5,463 nt of DNA from an uncultured Blautia sp. (lineage in GTDB: Bacteria; Bacillota; Clostridia; Lachnospirales; Lachnospiraceae). The notes beneath the pieces are model-generated. The model was not told the DNA's origin and made no database searches. It saw only the letters and a program-made list of their open reading frames with translations. Made by a program: the position numbers and the translations under genes. Shown here piece by piece: positions 1 through 5,070 of this stretch; the first letter of the stretch is position 1, and each line of letters opens with the position of its first letter. The stretch spans positions 1-5,463 of the forward strand of contig CAKRTP010000114.1 of the NCBI GenBank assembly GCA_934402155.1, in the 5' to 3' direction.

Positions 1-8
1 CCTTTCTT

Positions 9-1235
9 TTATTCTTCCGATCTTCTCAAAAGATCATACTGTTCAATCTCTGTGCCGAGATCAACCGCAAGTTTCTGCTGCGGATGTGGTGCGCTCTCGA
101 CAGAATTTCCATCTTCATCATAGATTGCCTTTACAACTGCTTCGATATTTCTGCCATCCGGCTTCATGATCTCAACAGTCTCACCTACTGTAAATTTGTT
201 TCTCTGAGTGATATGAGCAAAACCGTTCTCATCAACTTCCTCTGCATATCCCAGATAAGTATATTCCTTAACGTAGGTATTATTATCATAGATCTGCGTA
301 TTCTCATCTGGTTTGCCATAGAAGAAACCTGTCGTAAACTGACGATACGTACAATTGGAAATCTGTTCCTGATACCAGGACATATTTGCTTTGTATTTCT
401 CCGGTGATTCCAGATAATCATCAATCGCCTTGCGGTAAGTTCTCGCAACAGTAGCCACATAAAGCGCTGTCTTCATACGACCCTCGATCTTGAGACTGTC
501 AATCCCACTGTTAAGAACATCGTCCATGTGTTCAACCATACACAGATCTTTGGAGTTAAAGATATAAGTTCCTCTCTCATTCTCAAAGACCGGCATATAT
601 TCACCCGGACGTTTCTCCTCAACAATGGAGTATTTCCAGCGGCACGGATGTGTACAGGCGCCCTGGTTTGCATCCCTGCCCACCAGATAGTTGCTGAGCA
701 GGCAGCGGCCGGAATAGGAAATGCACATCGCACCATGTACAAATGTTTCAATCTCCATGTCATCCGGGATATTCGCACGGATCTCGCGGATCTCCTGAAG
801 CGAAAGTTCACGCGCTGTCACAACACGTTTCGCACCAAGTCGATACCAGAATTTATATGTCTCATAATTTGTATTGTTAGCCTGTGTGCTGATATGGCAC
901 TCGATCTCTGGGCAGATTTCCTGTGCATAGGTAAAAATCCCCGGATCTGCAATAATCAGTGCATCCGGCTTTAATTCCTTGAGTTCCTGAAGGTATTCTC
1001 TGACACCAGGAAGATCTCCGTTATGGGCAAGAATATTCACTGTGACATAAACCTTCACCCCATGTTCATGAGCAAAAGCAATTCCCTCTGCCATGTCTTC
1101 ACGGGAAAAGTTTTTGGCTTTGGCACGAAGTCCAAATGCTTCTCCGCCAATATATACTGCATCTGCGCCAAAAATCACCGCAATCCTGAGAACTTCCAGA
1201 CTGCTGGCCGGCACCAGTAATTCAATTTTTCTCAT
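9..1235 (-). CDS. trhP: U32 family ("peptidase") Fe-S protein, probable tRNA 5-hydroxyuridine synthesis protein TrhP
   Basis: A 408-residue protein. The start chosen is ATG at 1235: GAGG sits 5 nt upstream and the protein then begins MRKIELLVPASSLEVL, the usual U32 start (cf. ELLAPAG). The in-frame ATG at 1256 would add seven atypical residues. The N-terminal TIM-barrel-like region includes GADAVYIGGEAFGLRA. The U32 signature ETFVHGAMCISYSGRCLLS covers residues 163-181. Cysteines at 171, 178, 194 and 232 (last in NSKDLC), with an extra one at 198, resemble the four-Cys Fe-S site described for U32 proteins UbiU/UbiV. SLKIEGRMK follows, then a C-terminal beta domain. Although named peptidases, B. 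subtilis YrrN/YrrO and E. coli YegQ (TrhP) are needed for ho5U34 in tRNA from prephenate-derived chemistry. Adjacency to a TrmR-like methyltransferase supports that role; collagenase-type activity is less likely. It ends at TAA followed by AAGAAAGG, possibly the next gene's RBS. Confidence 0.9.
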   Translation of the reverse strand: MRKIELLVPASSLEVLRIAVIFGADAVYIGGEAFGLRAKAKNFSREDMAEGIAFAHEHGVKVYVTVNILAHNGDLPGVREYLQELKELKPDALIIADPGIFTYAQEICPEIECHISTQANNTNYETYKFWYRLGAKRVVTARELSLQEIREIRANIPDDMEIETFVHGAMCISYSGRCLLSNYLVGRDANQGACTHPCRWKYSIVEEKRPGEYMPVFENERGTYIFNSKDLCMVEHMDDVLNSGIDSLKIEGRMKTALYVATVARTYRKAIDDYLESPEKYKANMSWYQEQISNCTYRQFTTGFFYGKPDENTQIYDNNTYVKEYTYLGYAEEVDENGFAHITQRNKFTVGETVEIMKPDGRNIEAVVKAIYDEDGNSVESAPHPQQKLAVDLGTEIEQYDLLRRSEE

Positions 1236-1261
1236 AATTTCCTCTTTCCTGAACATTTCTT

Positions 1262-1279
1262 TCCGGCATTCATGCCGGA
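1262..1279 (-). other. Hairpin spanning the O-methyltransferase stop codon
   Basis: TCCGGCATGAATGCCGGA on the minus strand is an 8-bp perfect inverted repeat with only two central bases, so in RNA it would form about 6-7 bp around a loop TGAA. The TGA stop (1272-1270) is in the loop. AAGAAATG follows instead of a U-tract, so it is not an intrinsic terminator. It lies between trmR and the U32 gene and could stabilise or delimit a processed transcript end. Confidence 0.6.
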
Positions 1280-1923
1280 TCTCCTGTTTTTACGCTAAGT
1301 GAGATTCCATCTCCCAGAGGTACGATACTGGTAAGAAGCTGCGGATGATGCTTCAATTCATAGAGGTACTCTCGCATTCTTTTATAGATCGTGCGGTTTC
1401 TGCGTTCCACCAGATAATGAGACTCTATCAGTTCGCCCTCCTGAAGCACATTGTCCGACAGAAGGATTCCACCAGGGGCAAGCAGACGTACCACATCCGG
1501 AAGCCAGTGGATATACTGTCCTTTGGCCGCATCCATAAAGATCAGATCATACCGCCCCGAAAGCGTCGGAAGAATCTCTCCCGCATCTCCTGTCAGAAAA
1601 GTAATCCTGTGCTCTTTACCTGCTCTGCGAAAGTTTTCTCTGGCAACCGGGATTCTCTTTTCATAATTCTCTATCGTTGTTATATGCATATCCGGCCGTC
1701 CGTATTCGCACATAAGAAGCGTGGAGAAGCCAACGGCTGTCCCCACCTCCAAAACCTGCAGCGGCCGTTTGACCGCCAGCAGTACTTTCATAAAGCTCTG
1801 CATTTCTTTGCGTATGATCGGAACCTCATTCTCAAGCGCATACCTCTCTAATTCTTCAAGAAAAGGCACATTGCCTGTATCCAGAGAATTAATATATGTG
1901 CGCATTCTCTCTTCTACGATCAC
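1270..1923 (-). CDS. trmR: SAM-dependent O-methyltransferase, probable TrmR (tRNA 5-hydroxyuridine methyltransferase)
   Basis: A 217-residue class I methyltransferase of the catechol-O-methyltransferase-like family 3. Visible motifs are the SAM-binding VLEVGTAVGFSTLL (57-70), TTIE (82-85), GDA (112-114), FMDAAKGQY (129-137) with Asp131, and LLSDNVL (154-160) with Asp157-Asn158. Asp131, Asp157 and Asn158 fit the divalent-metal site of the family. The C-terminus TSIVPLGDGISLSVK is typical. B. subtilis TrmR (YrrM) methylates 5-hydroxyuridine at tRNA position 34 to 5-methoxyuridine. TrmR is assigned because the gene occupies the yrrM position between an mltG-like gene and a U32 gene of the TrhP type, which makes the substrate modification. 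Small-molecule O-methyltransferases share these motifs, so sequence alone does not fix the substrate. Its stop codon lies in the loop of a hairpin. Confidence 0.87.
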   Translation of the reverse strand: MIVEERMRTYINSLDTGNVPFLEELERYALENEVPIIRKEMQSFMKVLLAVKRPLQVLEVGTAVGFSTLLMCEYGRPDMHITTIENYEKRIPVARENFRRAGKEHRITFLTGDAGEILPTLSGRYDLIFMDAAKGQYIHWLPDVVRLLAPGGILLSDNVLQEGELIESHYLVERRNRTIYKRMREYLYELKHHPQLLTSIVPLGDGISLSVKTGDPA

Positions 1924-2321
1924 GAAGCTGTTCCCTCCTGCTCTGCATCTCCAGCAAGAATACCCATGATTCTGTTTGGTGTGTAGGCAGTGCTCAGAAG
2001 ATAAGTTCCCGGTCTCATCCTGCCGCTGTAGTTCGATAATTTTTCCTGCACCATAAACACAAGTGTATCATCGATCAAACCTTTGCTCTTGAGCGTTCTG
2101 GCAACATCATAACTGTTCGCATCTTCTTTGATAACGACAGTCACCTCCTGCCCTTCTCCCGGACTCATTGCATGCTGATTAAAGATATCATAGCCAAACT
2201 GATATGTGACCTTACCGATCCAGATGATCAGAACAGCCACACAGACATACAGTGCTGTCTTAAAAAATCCTCCTGCCACTGCAACGCCAGCTGCTCCTAT
2301 CCGGTCCTTCGTGTCTCCCAT
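1920..2321 (-). CDS. Short MltG-like membrane protein lacking the catalytic domain
   Basis: A 133-residue protein. The chosen start is ATG at 2321: AAAGGAGA lies directly after the preceding stop, with GGAG 9 nt before this ATG. Starting at 2408 would add 29 residues and overlap the YlbF-family gene by 70 nt. Residues 19-36 form one hydrophobic membrane segment after a short N-terminus (GFFKTALYVCVAVLIIWIG). Residues about 59-124 resemble the N-terminal, LysM-like part of MltG/YceG: VTVVIKEDANSYDVARTLKS, GLIDD, F, then a G-x-Y element (RPGTYLLS). Full MltG (about 350 residues) is an inner-membrane endolytic transglycosylase that ends glycan strands. Its catalytic domain with the active Glu is absent here. 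The position between DUF1292/RNase J genes and the methyltransferase is that of yrrL (mltG). The following gene overlaps by 4 nt, so no frameshifted remainder exists. It may bind glycan or modulate synthesis, but not cleave. Confidence 0.8.
   Translation of the reverse strand: MGDTKDRIGAAGVAVAGGFFKTALYVCVAVLIIWIGKVTYQFGYDIFNQHAMSPGEGQEVTVVIKEDANSYDVARTLKSKGLIDDTLVFMVQEKLSNYSGRMRPGTYLLSTAYTPNRIMGILAGDAEQEGTAS
1921..1939 (-). promoter_or_regulatory. Ribosome binding site and coupled GTG start of the O-methyltransferase
   Basis: AGGAGGG at 1939-1933 is 9 nt from GTG (1923-1921). The GTG overlaps the TGA of the MltG-like gene (1922-1920) as GTGA, a classic coupling junction. The site favours GTG over the in-frame ATG at 1905, which has only a weak purine-rich leader. 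Confidence 0.8.
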
Positions 2322-2338
2322 ATACCGGCTCTCCTTTC

Positions 2339-2677
2339 TTAGATACGAGGAATATTCATCTCCACGCCATCTGTCAGTGTTCTGCATATTTTCTGCATCA
2401 TCCTGCACAGAGCAAGCTCTGCATCCAGATAGGCATTTACCTCCGGAAAACTGCGAAGTTCCTCGGATTCCCTTGAAAGCAGTTCTGCTTTCTCCAGAAG
2501 ATTTCCCTGTTCCCCCTCGTTCTGAAGCCTGAAATTCTCGGCGCGAAAACGCTGTACCCGCTCTGCCAGTTCAGGATTTTTGTTCAGGTTTTCTTCCTGT
2601 TTCTTAAATTCCTTATATATCTGGCACTTCTGGATTGAAACCAGAAGTGCATGAATATTCCTGTTTACTGTTTCCAT
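2339..2677 (-). CDS. YlbF/YmcA-family protein
   Basis: A 112-residue, mostly helical, charged protein starting METVNRNIHALL. The pattern of a leading helix, then YKEFKKQEENLNKNPELAERVQRFR (written here as motif positions 21-45), a mid-protein SRESEELRSFPEVNAYL and a hydrophobic helix LALCRMMQKI matches the Com_YlbF family. In B. subtilis the family members YlbF (RicF) and YmcA (RicA) form the Y-complex with YaaT, which directs RNase Y processing of mRNAs and affects competence and biofilm. Orthology to either is not established. Cysteines are at 18, 91 and 98; Ric proteins carry Fe-S clusters, but I cannot say these residues are equivalent. GGAGG lies in the last codons of rnjA, 14 nt before the ATG, a long spacing that implies coupling to rnjA translation. 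A strong hairpin falls within its first 20 codons. A role in RNA decay beside RNase J is inference. Confidence 0.85.
   Translation of the reverse strand: METVNRNIHALLVSIQKCQIYKEFKKQEENLNKNPELAERVQRFRAENFRLQNEGEQGNLLEKAELLSRESEELRSFPEVNAYLDAELALCRMMQKICRTLTDGVEMNIPRI
2624..2650 (-). other. Perfect 10-bp hairpin inside the 5' coding part of the YlbF-family gene
   Basis: GCACTTCTGG (2650-2641, minus strand) pairs perfectly with CCAGAAGTGC (2633-2624) across a 7-nt loop. It starts 27 nt after the A of the start codon and has no following U-tract. It encodes ALLVSIQKC. Its position suggests a possible effect on translation or on mRNA processing between rnjA and this gene. Confidence 0.65.
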
Positions 2678-2686
2678 TTGTATTAT

Positions 2687-4669
2687 TTATGCCTCCATGA
2701 TGATCGGAAGAATCATCGGGCTTCTCTTGGTGCGTTTCCAGAGGAACTCGCTGAGTGCATCCTTTACTACGTTTTTGATCTTTCCCCAGTCAGTGATATT
2801 TCGCTCCAGGCAGGAATCCAGTGCAGATTCCACAACTTCTTTTGCGTGTTCCATAAGATCCTCAGACTCCCTCACATAGACAAATCCTCGGGATACGATA
2901 TCCGGTCCTGCAAGGACTACATTGCTGTGGCGTTCCAGGGTCATGACTACGATCATGATTCCGTCCTCAGCCAGATGCTGGCGGTCGCGGAGTACGATAT
3001 TACCTACATCTCCAACTCCAAGTCCATCCACAAGGATCGCGCCTGTCTGTACAGATCCTGTCACTTCTGCGCTGTATTCATCCAGTTCCAGAACATTTCC
3101 TGATGCCAGGATAAAAATATTCTCTTTCGGGATCCCCAGATCTTCTGCAACATGTTTCTGAGCTGTCAAATGACGATATTCTCCATGCACCGGAACTGCA
3201 TATCTCGGTTTGACAAGAGAATAGATCAGCTTGATCTCTTCCTGGCAGGCATGTCCTGATACATGGACATCCTGGAAGATAACCTTGGCACCCTTCATGG
3301 AAAGTTCATTGATAACCTTGGATACAGCCTTCTCATTTCCCGGGATCGGGTTGGAACTGAAAATGATCGTATCATTTGGTTTGATCGTGATCTTCTTGTG
3401 AATATTGGCCGCCATACGTGAAAGAGCTGCCATAGACTCACCCTGACTTCCTGTTGTGATCAGAACAACCTTGTCATCAGGATAATTTTTTACCTGATCG
3501 ATGTCGATCAGCGTATTCTCCGGAATACGCAGATATCCCAGCTCGGACGCTACAGAGATAATATTGACCATACTGCGTCCCTCTACCGCTACTTTTCTTC
3601 CGAAGCGATATGCAGTATTGATGATCTGCTGTACACGGTCCACATTGGATGCAAAGGTTGCAATAATGATCCTTGTCGTCCTGTGTTCATTAAAAAGACT
3701 GTCAAACACCTTGCCGACAGTACGTTCAGACATGGTAAAGCCCGGACGTTCCGCATTGGTACTGTCGCACATCAGGGCGAGAACACCTTTTTTGCCTATT
3801 TCAGCAAAACGCTGCAGATCAATGGCATCTCCGAATACCGGTGTATAATCCACCTTGAAGTCACCTGTGTGGACCACGATTCCTGCCGGAGAATAGATTG
3901 CCAGTGCAGACGCATCCTGGATACTGTGATTTGTCTTGATAAATTCAACAGCAAAATCACCGAGATTGATCACCTGGCCATGCTTTACTTCTTTGAGTTT
4001 TGTGGAACGTACCAAATTGTGTTCCTTGAGTTTGTTGGTGATAAGTCCCAGTGTCAGTTTGGTAGAATAGATCGGGACATTCACTTCCTTCAGCACGTAC
4101 GGAAGTGCACCAATATGATCCTCATGTCCATGAGTGATCACAAAGCCTTTGACTTTGGAAATATTTTCCTTAAGATATGTCACATCTGGAATGACAAGGT
4201 CAATTCCCAGCATATCGTCCTCCGGGAAGGAAAGTCCACAGTCTACAACGACAATACTGTCGCCATACTCAAATGCTGTGATATTCATTCCGATCTGTTC
4301 CAGTCCGCCCAGCGGAATGATCTTGAGCTTTGCGGCACTCTTACGTCCACGTCTGCCGGTGCCTCGGCTCTGCGGTTTGTTCTGCTGCTTTGCAAGTGAT
4401 TTCAGAGCAGCTTTTGCCGGTGCTTTTGGTGAGCTGTTCCTGAAATTTGTTCTGCTGTTCCGCTCGGTTTTGTCTGTCTTGTCATTTCTGTCTGTCTTTT
4501 CGTTTTTGTCACTATATCTGCCGTTTTTCTGCGGTTTGCCGTAACGATAATTATTTTTTCTGTTTGACGGTCTTCTGTTATCGTTCGGTTTTCTGTCGTA
4601 ACTGCTGTATTTTCGTTGAGTTTCTTTTGCTTCGGCTGTATTTTCAGTTATATTATTTTCATTCTTCAA
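2687..4669 (-). CDS. rnjA: Ribonuclease J (metallo-beta-lactamase/beta-CASP) with long basic N-terminal extension
   Basis: A 660-residue RNase J, against about 555 for B. subtilis RNase J1. RNase J enzymes are cytoplasmic Zn-dependent 5'-3' exoribonucleases, also with endonuclease activity, that act in mRNA decay and rRNA maturation. Conserved sequence begins near residue 114 (KLKIIPLGGLEQIGMNI). Visible metal-site and active-site motifs are HGHEDH (180-185), the His of TNHSI (248), HTGDFK (267-272, Asp270), CDSTN (301-305), the beta-CASP segment with TTGSQGE (405-411), VSGHACQEE (470-478) and HGEYRHL (495-501). A C-terminal domain follows to 660. All key residues appear intact. Residues 1-113 are low complexity, rich in Lys, Arg, Asn, Asp and Ser and probably disordered, which suggests an RNA-binding or protein-binding tail. 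The start is TTG with a strong RBS. The YlbF-family gene follows after 9 nt. Confidence 0.97.
   Translation of the reverse strand: MKNENNITENTAEAKETQRKYSSYDRKPNDNRRPSNRKNNYRYGKPQKNGRYSDKNEKTDRNDKTDKTERNSRTNFRNSSPKAPAKAALKSLAKQQNKPQSRGTGRRGRKSAAKLKIIPLGGLEQIGMNITAFEYGDSIVVVDCGLSFPEDDMLGIDLVIPDVTYLKENISKVKGFVITHGHEDHIGALPYVLKEVNVPIYSTKLTLGLITNKLKEHNLVRSTKLKEVKHGQVINLGDFAVEFIKTNHSIQDASALAIYSPAGIVVHTGDFKVDYTPVFGDAIDLQRFAEIGKKGVLALMCDSTNAERPGFTMSERTVGKVFDSLFNEHRTTRIIIATFASNVDRVQQIINTAYRFGRKVAVEGRSMVNIISVASELGYLRIPENTLIDIDQVKNYPDDKVVLITTGSQGESMAALSRMAANIHKKITIKPNDTIIFSSNPIPGNEKAVSKVINELSMKGAKVIFQDVHVSGHACQEEIKLIYSLVKPRYAVPVHGEYRHLTAQKHVAEDLGIPKENIFILASGNVLELDEYSAEVTGSVQTGAILVDGLGVGDVGNIVLRDRQHLAEDGIMIVVMTLERHSNVVLAGPDIVSRGFVYVRESEDLMEHAKEVVESALDSCLERNITDWGKIKNVVKDALSEFLWKRTKRSPMILPIIMEA
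4471..4498 (-). repeat. Two 10-bp direct repeats in the rnjA N-terminal extension
   Basis: AAGACAGACA (minus strand) occurs at 4498-4489 and again at 4480-4471, an 18-bp period that keeps the reading frame. It encodes the imperfect charged repeat in KTDRNDKTDKTERN, residues 58-71 of RNase J. Such a repeat could vary in copy number without a frameshift. Confidence 0.6.
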
Positions 4670-4773
4670 TCAAGCACCTCCATATTATTCTGTGCATTTT
4701 TGCACACTAATTCAGGAATACCATCAGCATTCCCTCCAACTTCTGCAGACTGTATTTGATTTTGCATGCTCAT
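4666..4773 (-). CDS. Possible 35-residue leader or small ORF translationally coupled to rnjA
   Basis: An ATG at 4773 opens 35 codons ending in TGA at 4668-4666. That stop overlaps the TTG start of rnjA (4669-4667) in the four-base arrangement TTGA, typical of translational coupling. A second ATG at codon 3 has AGGA 5 nt upstream and may be the actual start. The predicted peptide, beginning MSMQNQIQSAEVGG and ending NMEVLD, is polar, matches no family I recognise, and has no membrane segment. Against it: the initiation site is weak, and an ORF this short can arise by chance in a 129-nt spacer. It also contains both hairpins of the spacer. It could be a real small protein, a leader peptide controlling rnjA, or spurious. 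Confidence 0.3.
   Translation of the reverse strand: MSMQNQIQSAEVGGNADGIPELVCKNAQNNMEVLD
4667..4681 (-). promoter_or_regulatory. rnjA ribosome binding site and TTG start
   Basis: GGAGG at 4681-4677 sits 7 nt before TTG (4669-4667). The codon just before the TTG in frame is TGA, and the first in-frame ATG is Met128, inside the conserved catalytic domain. The TTG is therefore the best-supported start. An out-of-frame ATG at 4662 would give only four codons. Confidence 0.85.
4691..4706 (-). other. Hairpin 2 in the spacer, just upstream of the rnjA ribosome binding site
   Basis: A perfect 6-bp inverted repeat with an AAAA loop, TGTGCAAAAATGCACA on the minus strand. It ends 9 nt before the rnjA Shine-Dalgarno and begins one nucleotide after the stop of the mini-ORF at 4724-4707. 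The following sequence is GAATAATAT, with no U-tract. It could be an RNA stem or a small DNA operator. Confidence 0.45.
4714..4734 (-). other. Hairpin 1 in the spacer before rnjA
   Basis: On the minus strand GGGAATGC (4734-4727) pairs with GTATTCCT (4721-4714), an 8-bp stem including two G-U pairs, closing a 5-nt loop TGATG. The stem carries the ATG of a short SD-preceded reading frame. No U-tract follows, so it is not an intrinsic terminator. Confidence 0.45.
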
Positions 4774-4798
4774 CCTGTCGTCTGATGATCATGATTGC

Positions 4799-5056
4799 TT
4801 ACAGTTCAAGGTCTACGTCATCAAGCATCTGCTCAAAAATTTTGTAAACTGCCTGCAGTTCTTCGTCATCTTCTACCATCTCATAGCAGGCTTCCGGTTC
4901 TTCACCTTCTGAAACATCCTTGAGGATATATGCGTCCGCTTCCTCCTCCAGGGAATCCGATACCAGGAGATAAGATACTCCTCCTATCATTGTCTGCTCT
5001 TCGATATAAAATTCTTCTGTTGTTCCGTCCGGAGACTGAAATCTGATTTTTTCCAT
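4799..5056 (-). CDS. DUF1292 family small acidic protein (YrzB-like)
   Basis: An 85-residue acidic protein of unknown function. The ATG at 5056 is preferred over the in-frame GTG at 5068: an AAGGGTGA Shine-Dalgarno ends 8 nt before the ATG, whereas that same element overlaps the GTG and leaves it no usable spacing. Family features are an N-terminal strand-rich half starting MEKIRFQSPDG, the YLLV motif, the AYILKD motif and an acidic C-terminal helix with EDDEELQAVYKIFEQMLDD. No signal peptide, membrane segment or catalytic motif is seen. The gene follows ruvX by 14 nt, the same pairing as yrrK-yrzB in B. subtilis, so co-transcription with ruvX is likely. No U-tract hairpin follows its stop, so transcription probably reads on into the rnjA leader. 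Family assignment is firm; function is unknown. Confidence 0.9.
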   Translation of the reverse strand: MEKIRFQSPDGTTEEFYIEEQTMIGGVSYLLVSDSLEEEADAYILKDVSEGEEPEACYEMVEDDEELQAVYKIFEQMLDDVDLEL

Positions 5057-5070
5057 CCTACTTATCACCC

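Noticed and set aside
1236..1256. U32 start at ATG 1256
   Set aside because: It adds seven residues not typical of the family, and the RBS and family start fit ATG 1235 better.
1262..1279. Intrinsic terminator between trmR and the U32 gene
   Set aside because: No U-tract follows the stem on either strand at the right distance. The same holds for the stems at 4691-4706, 4714-4734 and 2624-2650.
1920..1939. Frameshift or premature stop truncating mltG
   Set aside because: Sequence after the stop is the methyltransferase, which begins inside the stop codon with its own RBS. No MltG catalytic sequence is seen in other frames downstream.
1920..2408. Longer MltG-like protein starting at ATG 2408
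   Set aside because: It would overlap the YlbF-family gene by 70 nt and add a charged segment with no family support. The ATG at 2321 has a strong Shine-Dalgarno right after the upstream stop.
3683..4399. 238-codon plus-strand open frame opposite rnjA
   Set aside because: It is antisense to conserved RNase J sequence that includes the catalytic motifs. The translation is rich in Cys, His, Ile and Phe with no domain, and no convincing ribosome binding site was seen. It is a codon-bias shadow, as are plus-strand frames at 528-974 and 1345-1851.
4670..4798. Sigma-A promoter for rnjA in the spacer
   Set aside because: TTGAAC at the end of the DUF1292 gene has no acceptable -10 at 16-18 bp. AATAAT near 4685 is too close to the RBS. 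No promoter can be supported.
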